Source: Aureliella helgolandensis
GTDB lineage: Bacteria; Planctomycetota; Planctomycetia; Pirellulales; Pirellulaceae
Reading direction: 5' to 3'
Length of the DNA stretch: 64,000 bases
NCBI RefSeq assembly: GCF_007752135.1
Contig: NZ_CP036298.1
Location: 868,001 to 932,000 of the forward strand
Part shown: positions 18,884-27,566 of the stretch, in pieces
Layout: every line of letters starts with the position of its first letter
How positions within the stretch are numbered: position 1 is the first letter of the stretch
The notes under the pieces: generated by a model
Database searches by the model: none
What the model saw: only the letters and a program-made list of their open reading frames with translations
Told to the model about the DNA's origin: nothing
Made by a program: the position numbers and the translations under genes

Positions 18884-21217
18884 ATGAATGCAAAACTAGT
18901 GCTTTGTCAAAGTTTAATCTTAGGGTTGCCCTGGAAAAGGTGTCCGACACCAAAAGCCGGAACGGCCCTACGGGGGCTTCGCACTTTTGGTGTCGGACAC
19001 CTTTTCCCACTCCGCCGGGCTGTTTGTGCGGTCCTGTTTGCCGTTCTCGTGTCCTGCGGAGGGTGGGGGGCGGTGCCAGCGAGTTGGGGGGCGGAGTTGA
19101 GTCCTATAGGAGCGACTGCGCCCAACGTAGTCTTTATTCTAGCTGATGACTTGGGGTGGCGCGATCTTTCCTGCTACGGGAGCCCACTCTGCGAAACGCC
19201 CCATATCGACGCACTTGCCGCTACTGGAATGCGTTTCACCAATGCCTACAGTGCCGCATCGATTTGCTCTCCGACGCGCGCTAGTTTGATGACTGGCAAG
19301 CATCCGGTGCGAACCGGGGTCACCGACTATATTCCCGGGCTGAAATCAAAGCCGGAACAAATGCGGACACCCCGCACGGCACGGCAACTGGCTTTGGAGG
19401 AAGTGACCTTAGGAGAAATGTTCCAACAAGCTGGTTATGAAACGATGTACGCCGGGAAATGGCATTTAGGAGGGGTCGGTTACGAGCCGCCCGACCAGGG
19501 CTTTGACGTGTATGTTGGGGACCGGCAGCTCGGCCCCCATGGACGCGATTGGACGGTTGGAACGCGAATCACCGCCGCCTTTGATGAATTTGTGACGGCA
19601 CGTCAGGCCGCTGAAGCGTCGGCCCCATTCTTGGCTTATCTGTCCTTTCATGAACCCCACATTCCCATCTTGGAATATCCCGAACATATCAATCACTTTC
19701 AGCAGAAAGTCGCAGGCTTGGGAGAATCGCCGGCACCACGTGCCGAACGCGAGGGCCGAACGCGAATGCGGCAGGATGATGCCGCCTATGGTAGTGAGGT
19801 CGCAGGGCTGGATGATCTGGTGGGCCAAGTCGTGGCGACGCTAGATCACGCTGGACTCCGCGAAGAGACCTTGATCGTTTTCTATTCGGACAACGGTGGG
19901 CTGTCGACCAAGTCGCAGCCGGGACCCACAAGCAATCTGCCGCTACGGGCGGGCAAGGGGTGGTTGTACGAAGGTGGGCTACGCGTACCGTTGCTCGTGT
20001 CACTGCCAGGGAAGATCGAACCTGCGTCGGTGTCTGATCAGTTGACGGTAAGCTACGATCTGGTGCCAACCCTGCTCGATCTGGTGGGGGCCGAAGTGTC
20101 GGTGAACAATGCGTTGCCACCGCAAGCTCTGGATGGCCGTAGTTTACAGCCTATCCTGCTAGGCGATGTGGAATCGCTGCCGGCAAGGGCCGAGTATTGG
20201 CACTACCCACACTATCACGGTTCAACCTGGGCCCCCGGTGCAGCCATGCGCGACGGTGATTGGAAGTTAATTCAGTTCGACCACTACGGGCAGGTTGAAC
20301 TCTACAATCTGGCCGAGGATCCCAGCGAAACGAAGGACTTGGCCGCGGAGCACCCCGAGCGGGTGGCAGACATGCAGCAACGCTTAGCAGCCTGGCAAGC
20401 TTCGGTAGGGGCCCGCTTTGCTCAACCGAAAAATCTAGCTGTCGAGGAGCTCGTGGCTTGGTGCATCGTCCCCTTCGATGCAAGTCGCCGTGGACCCGAG
20501 GCACGTGCACAAATGTTGCAGGAGTTGGGCCTGCGGAAGCTTGCCTACGACTGGCGCGAAGAGCACGTGGCGACTTGGGATGCAGAAATTGACGCGTTGG
20601 CTGCGCACGACATCGAGCTGACAGCTTTTTGGTGCTCCAGTTCGCTCTCGCCAGGACAAGATCCTGGTACGCAACGCATCCTCGATTTTCTGCGTCGGCG
20701 ACAAGTGACCACTCAATTGTGGGTCATGCTGCCCGATCATGAATTGTCAAAAATTGATGATGAGGCTGAGCGTGTGCAGCGGGCGGCATTGGCACTCCGG
20801 CAGTATGCGGAGCTCGCGGGAGAGATTGGATGTCAGGTTGGGCTCTACAATCACGGTGGATGGATTGGACGCCCGGAAATAATGGTCCGAGTGATGCGGG
20901 AGTTGAGTGATCTCGACAATTTGGGAATTGTCTACAATCTGCACCATGCCCATGGTGAATTGGATCAGTTTCCTACTGCACTGCGAGCCATGCTCCCCTA
21001 CCTAATGTGTGTCAATTTGAATGGGACCACCGTCGGAGGCGAAAAAATTGTGACACTTGGGGAGGGGACTCTGGATGCCGAAATTCTGGGTTGGTTGCGC
21101 CAAGTACAGTACTCAGGGCCCATTGGCATTCTCGATCACCGAGGTCAATTGGATGCCAAGGAGAGTTTGGAAATGAATTTGACCGGTCTCAGGGCGTTGA
21201 TTGGCCCAGTCGAGTAG
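18884..21217 (+). CDS. Sulfatase fused to a TIM-barrel sugar isomerase/epimerase-like domain
   Basis: 777 residues. Residues of about 75-510 form a type I sulfatase: APNVVFILADDLGWRDL, then ICSPTRASLMTGKHPVRTG with Cys128 the formylglycine site, AGKWHLGG, FYSDNGG, and GRSLQPIL/WHYPHYHG near its end. From about 522 to 777 a second domain reads WCIVPFDASRRGPEARA, LRKLAYDWREEHV, LYNHGGWIGRP, IVYNLHHAHGE and GPIGILDHRGQ. This is the xylose-isomerase-like TIM barrel (PF01261) normally encoded as a separate planctomycete protein. The product could desulfate a sugar and act on it further, but that is inference. The leader is odd: a perfect inverted repeat (18933-19007) is translated inside it, ahead of a hydrophobic stretch with a lipobox-like LVSC. 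The true start could lie elsewhere. Confidence 0.87.
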   Translation: MNAKLVLCQSLILGLPWKRCPTPKAGTALRGLRTFGVGHLFPLRRAVCAVLFAVLVSCGGWGAVPASWGAELSPIGATAPNVVFILADDLGWRDLSCYGSPLCETPHIDALAATGMRFTNAYSAASICSPTRASLMTGKHPVRTGVTDYIPGLKSKPEQMRTPRTARQLALEEVTLGEMFQQAGYETMYAGKWHLGGVGYEPPDQGFDVYVGDRQLGPHGRDWTVGTRITAAFDEFVTARQAAEASAPFLAYLSFHEPHIPILEYPEHINHFQQKVAGLGESPAPRAEREGRTRMRQDDAAYGSEVAGLDDLVGQVVATLDHAGLREETLIVFYSDNGGLSTKSQPGPTSNLPLRAGKGWLYEGGLRVPLLVSLPGKIEPASVSDQLTVSYDLVPTLLDLVGAEVSVNNALPPQALDGRSLQPILLGDVESLPARAEYWHYPHYHGSTWAPGAAMRDGDWKLIQFDHYGQVELYNLAEDPSETKDLAAEHPERVADMQQRLAAWQASVGARFAQPKNLAVEELVAWCIVPFDASRRGPEARAQMLQELGLRKLAYDWREEHVATWDAEIDALAAHDIELTAFWCSSSLSPGQDPGTQRILDFLRRRQVTTQLWVMLPDHELSKIDDEAERVQRAALALRQYAELAGEIGCQVGLYNHGGWIGRPEIMVRVMRELSDLDNLGIVYNLHHAHGELDQFPTALRAMLPYLMCVNLNGTTVGGEKIVTLGEGTLDAEILGWLRQVQYSGPIGILDHRGQLDAKESLEMNLTGLRALIGPVE
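18933..19007. repeat. 75-bp palindromic element, perfect 24-bp arms, inside a coding region
   Basis: The left arm 18933-18956 and right arm 18984-19007 are exact reverse complements over 24 bp, around a 27-bp centre. Each arm holds the smaller palindrome GGTGTCCGACACC. The element spans exactly 75 bp, or 25 codons, so it keeps the reading frame of the fused sulfatase. It encodes roughly residues 17-42 of the leader region. It looks like a REP/MITE-type unit inserted into the gene start. I recall similar GGTGTCGGACACC palindromes in planctomycete genomes, but cannot check here. Confidence 0.8.
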
Positions 21218-21262
21218 CTGCTCTGCCTGCGAATCGCCTGCAATTTATCACGCATGACTACG

Positions 21263-21313
21263 AAAAAGCCCCGGTACAACTCCATGCATCGCATGGGAGT
21301 TGGAACCGGGGCT
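21263..21313 (-). terminator. Rho-independent terminator, stronger on the minus strand
   Basis: AGCCCCGGT and ACCGGGGCT pair, followed inside by CAACTCC with GGAGTTG and a small loop, forming a long stem of about 20 bp. Reading the minus strand, the stem is followed by TTTTT, which fits a terminator for the lipoprotein gene that ends at 21359. On the plus strand it is followed by the weaker GATTGTTATT and may also stop the sulfatase transcript. Confidence 0.8.
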
Positions 21314-21358
21314 GATTGTTATTAGAGGCTGGCGAACATTGTTCGCGGAACTCATCGG

Positions 21359-21778
21359 TTATTTGATGTCAATAGGAAACTCATTCTTTCCTTCTTTGAC
21401 TTCAAACTTCAGATCAGAGCTGGCCTCATTCCAATATTTTTGAGGAATGGTTTTATCGGCCTGCATGGGGACCGGTGCTGCTGAGGCATCCTCGGGAGGA
21501 ACTGAGATAGGTGCAAAGTAGGCTGTATACGAACCGACTGGAATGGGATCGTCCAAAGTAAACGTTCCGTCGCTTTTGAGGTCAGCTCCGCCACCTTGGC
21601 CAGAGGACAAGTCGATCACCATAACCGAGGCGTCCGTGTATGGCTTACCTTTCACACTCACAGTGCCACTGACTGTTCCTACGGGAGGCTCGGATGAGCA
21701 GCCGCTGGAAACGGCCAGTAAGCCCAACGTTAGAAGCACTACAGCACGACAGTTTCTGAGTGATATTGCGCGATGCAT
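21359..21778 (-). CDS. Small lipoprotein with carboxypeptidase-regulatory-like beta domain
   Basis: 139 residues from the ATG at 21778; a longer frame to 21862 adds a polar leader before the signal. The signal peptide is lipoprotein type (VVLLTLGLLAVSSGC, lipidated Cys about 27). The mature part, GTVSGTVSVKGKPYTDASVMVID and SDGTFTLDDPIPVGSYTAYF, is a transthyretin/CarboxypepD-like beta domain common in planctomycete surface lipoproteins. The function is unknown, perhaps structural. It lies 108 bp downstream of the DUF1559 gene on the same strand, the usual arrangement for such pairs, so they are probably co-transcribed. A strong hairpin follows at 21263-21313. Confidence 0.8.
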   Translation of the reverse strand: MHRAISLRNCRAVVLLTLGLLAVSSGCSSEPPVGTVSGTVSVKGKPYTDASVMVIDLSSGQGGGADLKSDGTFTLDDPIPVGSYTAYFAPISVPPEDASAAPVPMQADKTIPQKYWNEASSDLKFEVKEGKNEFPIDIK

Positions 21779-21886
21779 GAGAATTGTTGAAACCTTAGTG
21801 GGACATGTGGAAAAGGAATGAAGAGGAGTGCCACGCAGCCTGCGGAATCGGCTGCATGGCACTGCAATGTTTAGGACCGCTGTCAG

Positions 21887-22858
21887 CTACTGCTCAATCG
21901 AAGCGACTTCGCCATCGTATCGGCAGCACAAACGCTTGAGGGTCATGAAGTCGATGGAATCGGAGATGAAGTGGACTGAACCATCGCCCAGACCAACTTC
22001 AATACCTCCAGTGTGCAAGGAGTTCAAGATAGTATTGTTGCGGTACATGTAGTCGGTTGCGCCACCTTGAACAATATTCGAATTGGGTGCGAAGCGAACG
22101 GTGGAAGTCCCGGTCTGCCATAGGTCACCACAGCCGGGGCCCACGCGATTTCCATGCCGACTGCCATACCAGCCACCGTAGTAGTTCGCTGATCGATTGA
22201 CGCCAGCCACCAATCCGGATTGATCCGAGATGACCATGGTGTTGGAAGTACCGTCGGTCATGGAAGCCATCTTGGTCGTTTCGTTGGGAACGAGCACGCC
22301 ATTATTGGATGACCAACCATGTCCGCAGTCATAGGTGCCACGGGTATCGTCCGGGCCTGGAACCGGACGAGCCGCGCCTGCGATTCCCACATAGCTGACA
22401 TTCATCGCGGTTCCATTGTTGTTGGAAACTGGCGCGACATCAAAGGGATCGACCGGCGATGATGGGCAGCGGTAGGTTGGTACCAGCAGATTGACCAGAA
22501 CTTCGTTGTACAGGAAGGGCGTTGGACTAGCTCCACCGGCCATGAAGTGCGAATCGTAGGTGAAGGCCAGGTTCTGGTAAACATTGCCCTGTTCAATAAA
22601 CGGCATGATCAACGTTCGCCAGTTCGAACCGTTCGACGGCCATTCCACCCGCAGGTTGTACGAGCCATAGGGAAACGATTTGTGAGCGTCGTGATAATTG
22701 TGCAGCGACAGACTGATCTGCTTGACGTTGTTCGAGCAGCTCATTCTACGTGCTGCCTCTCGGGCAGCTTGGACGGCGGGCAACAACAGCCCGACTAAAA
22801 TCCCGATGATGGCAATTACGACCAGTAATTCCACCAACGTAAAACCTTGACGTTTCAT
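21887..22858 (-). CDS. DUF1559 protein with pilin-type N-terminus and H-X9-DG C-terminus
   Basis: 323 residues from the ATG at 22858, supported by AGAGGA about eight bases upstream; the frame reaches 22891. The N-terminus is a prepilin peptidase-type signal, RQGFTLVELLVVIAIIGILVGLLLPAVQAAREAARR. The DUF1559 body follows (CSNNVKQISLSLHNYHDA). Near the end, HTGGIEVGLGDGSVHFISD contains His followed nine residues later by Asp-Gly, the H-X9-DG motif of this expanded planctomycete family. These proteins are processed like type IV pilins and probably sit at the envelope; their role is not established. A small lipoprotein gene follows. Confidence 0.93.
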   Translation of the reverse strand: MKRQGFTLVELLVVIAIIGILVGLLLPAVQAAREAARRMSCSNNVKQISLSLHNYHDAHKSFPYGSYNLRVEWPSNGSNWRTLIMPFIEQGNVYQNLAFTYDSHFMAGGASPTPFLYNEVLVNLLVPTYRCPSSPVDPFDVAPVSNNNGTAMNVSYVGIAGAARPVPGPDDTRGTYDCGHGWSSNNGVLVPNETTKMASMTDGTSNTMVISDQSGLVAGVNRSANYYGGWYGSRHGNRVGPGCGDLWQTGTSTVRFAPNSNIVQGGATDYMYRNNTILNSLHTGGIEVGLGDGSVHFISDSIDFMTLKRLCCRYDGEVASIEQ

Positions 22859-23515
22859 TCTGTGGATCCTCTTAAAAAAATAGAAAAACATGGCTGAAAA
22901 CGCGACTCTCCGCCTGACTCGCTAATTCAGCAGATTCTTACCTTAACGCTACAGGGAGTTGTAGTGCAACTAAATATTGGGCCTTTCTTATTCGTTTTGG
23001 GAAAGAACTTTAACGGCGACGCGGCTCGGTGCAAAAACTGCATAGCAATTGTGCTTCAGTGCATGGGTAATAAGCAATTTGCAGGCTTTGGAGACCAGTG
23101 TGGGGGTTGGTGGCGAGACCGCGGTACGTTGATCAGCGTTTGCTAATGGTGGTGGAATTTCCATTGAGAGGGCTCGGTATCTATTGTTTGGCGGAGGCGA
23201 AGGGAGGGGATTCGCCTTGCTGGAGATGGATTTGCGGCGTATAAGTTTACATTAGCGTATTCTTAATACTGAGCCTTGCCGTCTACTCATGTGGCTACGC
23301 AGCACGCGTCTTTAAAGAGGGCCTCGCAACGGCGTCTGCAGGAGGGGCTGCACTAGATATGGGGTGGGCAGCAAACCGGTGATGGCATTGCGGAATTCGA
23401 CCTAGCGGGGTGGACGGCACTTGTTCTATAGTCGCGGAGCATCGGACGCGTCAGGAGAGTTAAGTGTGGCTCGGTGCTTCCCCAATTTCCCAATGTTCAG
23501 CAAGGAGTGCAGCCA
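22859..23515. other. Divergent intergenic region (DUF1559 / ParA-like)
   Basis: About 650 bp separate divergent genes and should hold both promoters. I see no credible coding frame. A short hairpin, GGCGAA (23196-23201) with TTCGCC (23211-23216), is the only structure I noticed, and no convincing -35/-10 pair stands out. The ribosome site AAGGAG at about 23502-23507 belongs to the ParA-like gene. Confidence 0.45.
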
Positions 23516-24361
23516 ATGCGATCGATAGCGGTTATCAATCAAAAAGGTGGCGTTGGTAAGACAACTTCCGCCGTAAATCTGGCCGCCGCATTGGCGGAAC
23601 AAGGCTTTCGCGTTTGCGTGCTTGACCTCGACCCGCAAGCTCACGCTTCGCTGCACCTCGGCCTCTCGGTGCTGAACGACCAACCGAGTGTCTATGACGT
23701 CCTGTGCGGGGATGCCACGATTGCAGACGCTCGCTATTGGGTCACCGATAATCTAGCGGTCATTCCAGCCAACCTAGATTTGGCTGCGGCCGAAATGGAA
23801 TTGGCCGGCGAAGTTGGACGCGAAGTTATCTTGCGCGATAAATTGGAATTGGACGACGAGCAGTTTGATTTTCTGATTCTTGATTGCCCACCTTCGCTCG
23901 GAGTGCTGACGCTTAACGCGCTAACAGCCGTCCAGGAAGTTTTCCTACCTCTGCAGCCCCATTTTCTGGCTCTGCACGGACTTAGCAAGCTGCTGAAAAC
24001 GATTGAGATTGTTGCCAAACGGCTCAATCCAACTCTGCATCTCTCGGGTGTAGTCTTGTGCATGTACGAGTCGAGTACGCGATTGGCGGCCGAAGTGACC
24101 CGTGACGTGGACGAGTTCCTGACGATGCAGTCGAAGTCCCAGGGCATCTGGGCTGGCGCAAAGTTTTATGAGACTCGAGTTCGACGCAATATCCGCTTGG
24201 CGGAGGCGCCTAGTTTCGGTCAATCGATCCTGGAATATGCACCTACGTCGAATGGCGCCGAGGACTATCGTGCACTGGCCAAAGAAGTGATGGGGGTCTC
24301 AACCTCCGCAAGCCGGCCGCACGAGACGGATGCGGAAATTGGTCTCGTCAAGGCTGCTTAG
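23516..24361 (+). CDS. ParA/MinD-family ATPase
   Basis: 281 residues from the ATG at 23516, with AAGGAG eight bases upstream; an in-frame GTG at 23474 is less likely. It has a deviant Walker A box, [10 protein letters not shown] (8-17, with the signature Lys10). [18 protein letters not shown] and the switch [18 protein letters not shown] follow, all typical of ParA ATPases that dimerise on ATP and bind DNA or a surface. Roles include chromosome or plasmid partition and positioning of cell structures. There is no ParB gene beside it. The next gene, a lipoprotein, starts 3 bp after the stop, suggesting an operon and perhaps an envelope role (inference). Confidence 0.9.
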   Translation: MRSIAVINQKGGVGKTTSAVNLAAALAEQGFRVCVLDLDPQAHASLHLGLSVLNDQPSVYDVLCGDATIADARYWVTDNLAVIPANLDLAAAEMELAGEVGREVILRDKLELDDEQFDFLILDCPPSLGVLTLNALTAVQEVFLPLQPHFLALHGLSKLLKTIEIVAKRLNPTLHLSGVVLCMYESSTRLAAEVTRDVDEFLTMQSKSQGIWAGAKFYETRVRRNIRLAEAPSFGQSILEYAPTSNGAEDYRALAKEVMGVSTSASRPHETDAEIGLVKAA

Positions 24362-24364
24362 CTC

Positions 24365-25090
24365 ATGACGGCTCCTACTCCCAGCTTGCCTGCCTCTGAC
24401 GGTCCACAGCGTGCCCGGCGCCGATCGTCCGTCGTGGTCTTTGGGTGGGCCGCTGCCTTGCTATGCGCGTTTCCGATGGGTTGCCGGCAATGGGCCTATG
24501 GTCCAGAAGGGATGGGGTTGGGCCCTGGTCCGCCTGCGCCGATTGAAGTCCCCGTAGCCAATCCCGCGCACGTGGGGAACGTCGACCCCGATTTCCTCTG
24601 GCGGCAGATCGTGGACACCGTGGACGACCATTTTCGAATTCGGTCCGAACAGCCCGTGTTGCGCAACAATCTCACCGTGCTGGAAGGGAATTTGTCCACC
24701 TACCCCGAGGTCAGCGGAACGTCGTTAGAACCGTGGCGTAACGATGCAGCCCGTGGTTTCGAGCGTCTGCAGAGCACGTTTCAAACCATCCGCCGCACAG
24801 CCAATGTTCGAGTCGTTCCCGAAGCTGGGGGCTATTTGATCGACGTCAGTGTGGTCAAGGAGCAAGAGGACGTCGATCAGTCGCAGTTCTCTACAGCGGG
24901 CGCCTTAGCCCAACGGCACGATGGAACCATTGTTCGCAATGAGAATCAATTGCGGCAAATGCCGGTAACGCTGGGGTGGTACGAAATTGGCCGCGATCGC
25001 GATCTAGAACATCGCTTGATGGAGAACATCCTAGGCCGCATTTCGAATGTAGAACCTCCTCCCCAAAAACTGCTCCACCACAGTCGCTAA
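24365..25090 (+). CDS. Hypothetical lipoprotein downstream of ParA-like gene
   Basis: 241 residues. After an Arg-rich start comes a hydrophobic segment (VVVFGWAAALLCAFPMGC) that fits a lipobox with Cys at about 40. The mature part has a Pro/Gly linker, then NVDPDFLWRQIVDTVDDHFRI and a beta-rich region (RTANVRVVPEAGGYLIDVSVVKEQ). It is conserved-looking, but I do not recognise the family. Its ATG is 3 bp after the parA-like stop, so translation is probably coupled. It is probably anchored in a membrane and faces the periplasm. No function is claimed. Confidence 0.75.
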   Translation: MTAPTPSLPASDGPQRARRRSSVVVFGWAAALLCAFPMGCRQWAYGPEGMGLGPGPPAPIEVPVANPAHVGNVDPDFLWRQIVDTVDDHFRIRSEQPVLRNNLTVLEGNLSTYPEVSGTSLEPWRNDAARGFERLQSTFQTIRRTANVRVVPEAGGYLIDVSVVKEQEDVDQSQFSTAGALAQRHDGTIVRNENQLRQMPVTLGWYEIGRDRDLEHRLMENILGRISNVEPPPQKLLHHSR

Positions 25091-25763
25091 GCGGTTGGAA
25101 CTCGCCGTCTTGGTCCCCCCACCTAACTCTCGAGTTTTGCGGCAGTGGTCCAGTGCTTCTAACCCAATTGAATTTTTTTGGGTTGAGGATTGTGTAGCAC
25201 GGTCCCTGGTCTTCCCGAAATACCATGCGACAAAACCCAGGTCACTCCCACTCCCACTCCCACTCGTGCTCGTGCTTGTGCTTGTGCACTTCTACTCGGG
25301 GAGTTCTGATTGCGAGTGCGGTTTTACTCCGTACGAGTACGATTGGTGTGCAAAAAGTAGGTAACCCCAAGCCAGGGCTCAGCAGTATGCGGAATACGGG
25401 ATGCGTTACATGCAACTTGATTCGAACATCCAATCTCTTGGGCTAGCGGCTCCTGTGGCATTGGCAAGATCATTTTGGCGAACGTGCACGCTGCCCACGC
25501 AGAAAGACAATTGGCCCAGCCAGTGAGTGCGACACACTTGCCCGATTCGTGAGCTAGACCGCTTGGTCCACTCCGCGAACTCGAATGCGGAACGACCGCC
25601 CTCGCCACAGCCCGCTGGGCGGCTGGATTTTGCTACTTTGCGCACAATGAAGCTGGATCGATTGTGGGGAAATTGACGATTGTGACTGAGTCGGATTCTG
25701 CGCGCTGCGACGAGCCCGCCGGCTCCCAGTCCCCTCGGTACCTACTCAGCACCATCCAGCCGC
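25091..25763. other. Intergenic region with low-complexity DNA
   Basis: About 670 bp between two plus-strand genes. It contains a hexamer array (25243-25290) and short frames on both strands that I judge spurious because their content comes from the repeat. No RNA gene or terminator is clear. Confidence 0.4.
25243..25290. repeat. Degenerating hexanucleotide tandem array
   Basis: Eight consecutive 6-bp units run CACTCC (three times), CACTCG, TGCTCG, TGCTTG (twice) and TGCACT. The gradual change along the array suggests slippage followed by point change. The array would encode His-Ser or Cys-Leu runs if translated, but it lies between genes. Confidence 0.75.
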
Positions 25764-26234
25764 ATGACTTTCAGTCCACTTCTCTTGTCGCTTGCAACAC
25801 CAGCTGCGGTAGCTACCGCCAGCACTGTTGTCGATGTCGCTCAAGGTCTGGGGCAGAACTTTGCGAATCTACTGTCCGGTGCTTCGGGCAGCGCTGCCGC
25901 AGAGGCCAGTTCAGCGGATCGCGAGTCGAATGCACCGAGTTCCCTAGCCGATTTGGCTGGCGAGCTGCGGCAATGGTTTCGTGAACTGGGCCTCGAAGAG
26001 CAGCCCTTCCAGCTGAATTTTGATTTGGCCGCCGACGGAACACAATCGCTGAGCGTTACCGGGATGCAGGCGGACAGGCTCAATGAGGAGTTGGGAAATG
26101 CCCCCGAATGGGGCGAGCGGATGCGAGCGTTCGCCAGCAATTTGCAGCATGCGGCGAGCCAATCCATGGGAGGGAGTGTCCCTCATCTACGATTGTCGAT
26201 TACCGAATCGGAATCGACCGTCTCGCAGTCCTAA
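25764..26234 (+). CDS. Hypothetical protein
   Basis: 156 residues from an ATG at 25764. The first 20 residues are moderately hydrophobic (FSPLLLSLATPAAVATAS). An Ala/Ser-rich region follows, then SLADLAGELRQWFRELGLEEQPFQLNFDLAADGTQSLSVTG and a helical end (WGERMRAFASNLQHAASQ). It has the base usage of its neighbours and no better frame overlaps it, so it is probably real. I recognise no family. It stands alone between the repeat-bearing gap and the serine acetyltransferase gene. Confidence 0.5.
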   Translation: MTFSPLLLSLATPAAVATASTVVDVAQGLGQNFANLLSGASGSAAAEASSADRESNAPSSLADLAGELRQWFRELGLEEQPFQLNFDLAADGTQSLSVTGMQADRLNEELGNAPEWGERMRAFASNLQHAASQSMGGSVPHLRLSITESESTVSQS

Positions 26235-26277
26235 AGCGAATGCGCGCTGGGGCAATCGTTCAACTTGGGTGTCTGGG

Positions 26278-26283
26278 TATAAT
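26278..26283 (+). promoter_or_regulatory. Candidate -10 promoter box
   Basis: A perfect TATAAT lies about 185 bp before the serine acetyltransferase start. No good -35 hexamer is found at 16-18 bp upstream, so this is only suggestive. Confidence 0.3.
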
Positions 26284-26467
26284 ACGGGCTTTCGATTGAC
26301 CGCAAGGATTCTTGTGAATTTGAGAATTCTGTCGACCGAACAATAGGGAAGGGTATGAGGCAGTGAGTGGTCCTTGAGCGGCAGTTGCTTGCTCGGTACG
26401 GCTTCAGGAACTCGCCTGCCTCCCCTGCCGGGATTTGCTTGCCTCCGCAGAACTGAAGGAATTGATC

Positions 26468-27436
26468 ATGGCATCCGATTTTCGTCTGAAGGAAAAGCTT
26501 CCAACACTCGTTTCGTCGATCGTGGGAACCTACACCGCCGATGATCGGATCAATCATTTGGGGCATTGTCCGCTGCCCAAATACGACTCGGTCGTGGCCA
26601 TTGTGGAGGATCTGACCGACATCCTCTATCCCGGCTTTCGTCGGCGCGAGGGATTGCACATTGGCAACGTGACCTACCATGTTGGCAATTTAATTGATTC
26701 CCTACACGATTCGCTCACCACGCAGATCGGGCGCGCCTTGCATCACGACGACCGGGTGCACAATCGATCGAGTGATTGTGAGAACCAGCTCGATTACGAA
26801 GCCAAGGGACAGGCCATCGCCATTCGGTTTTTGGAACAGATTCCCCGCTTGCGTCGTTTGCTGGCCACGGATGTCGAAGCGGCCTACGACGGCGACCCGG
26901 CGGTTAGTAGTCGCGATGAGATCATTTTTTGCTATCCAGGTTTGGAAGCGATCACCATCTACCGCATTGCGCATGAGTTGCGTCGCTTAGGGGTTCCGTT
27001 CATTCCGCGGATGATGACGGAGTGGGGGCACAAGCAGACGGGCATCGATCTGCACCCTGGAGCTCAGGTTGGCGAATACTTTTTCATCGACCACGGAACG
27101 GGTGTGGTCATTGGAGAAACATGCGAAATCGGCTCCAACGTTAAGATTTATCAAGGTGTTACCCTCGGAGCAATTAGCTTTCCAACAGACCCCGATGGGC
27201 AGTTGATTCGCGGGCAGAAACGCCATCCGACCATCGAAGATCGGGTCGTCATCTATGCCAACGCAACGATTCTGGGTGGGCGCACGGTAGTCGGGCATGA
27301 CAGCGTCGTTGGTTCTTCTGTGTGGATTACTAGTGCGGTAGCGCCTCATACTACCGTCACTCTGGAAAAGCCGAATTTGCGCGTGCGAGGGGGAGTCCCC
27401 GATGATTTGAAGCCGGAGACGAACTACCAAATCTAA
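26468..27436 (+). CDS. cysE: Serine O-acetyltransferase
   Basis: 322 residues from the ATG at 26468, with AAGGA nine bases upstream; an in-frame TTG at 26435 is less likely. An alpha-helical N-terminal half leads to the catalytic domain with [18 protein letters not shown] (catalytic His around 209). Hexapeptide repeats then form a left-handed beta helix ([42 protein letters not shown]). The enzyme acetylates L-serine with acetyl-CoA to give O-acetylserine, the first committed step of cysteine synthesis, in the cytoplasm. It is longer at the N-terminus than E. coli CysE and resembles the EpsC-type enzymes. No cysteine synthase gene is next to it. Confidence 0.92.
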   Translation: MASDFRLKEKLPTLVSSIVGTYTADDRINHLGHCPLPKYDSVVAIVEDLTDILYPGFRRREGLHIGNVTYHVGNLIDSLHDSLTTQIGRALHHDDRVHNRSSDCENQLDYEAKGQAIAIRFLEQIPRLRRLLATDVEAAYDGDPAVSSRDEIIFCYPGLEAITIYRIAHELRRLGVPFIPRMMTEWGHKQTGIDLHPGAQVGEYFFIDHGTGVVIGETCEIGSNVKIYQGVTLGAISFPTDPDGQLIRGQKRHPTIEDRVVIYANATILGGRTVVGHDSVVGSSVWITSAVAPHTTVTLEKPNLRVRGGVPDDLKPETNYQI

Positions 27437-27566
27437 ACAGCTTGTTCGGTAGGGTAGTCCGCCGCCGCGTGAGCAAGACCGGATTGGTTGCCGCAACCCG
27501 GTGTTAGCCCCTTGGTAAAACTGACGACGCTTCTAATTCAACCAGCCGTAAAGCTAAGGGAATACG

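Noticed and set aside
25225-25446. Small His/Ser/Cys-rich frame
   Set aside because: Its composition comes entirely from the hexamer array and no ribosome site is seen.
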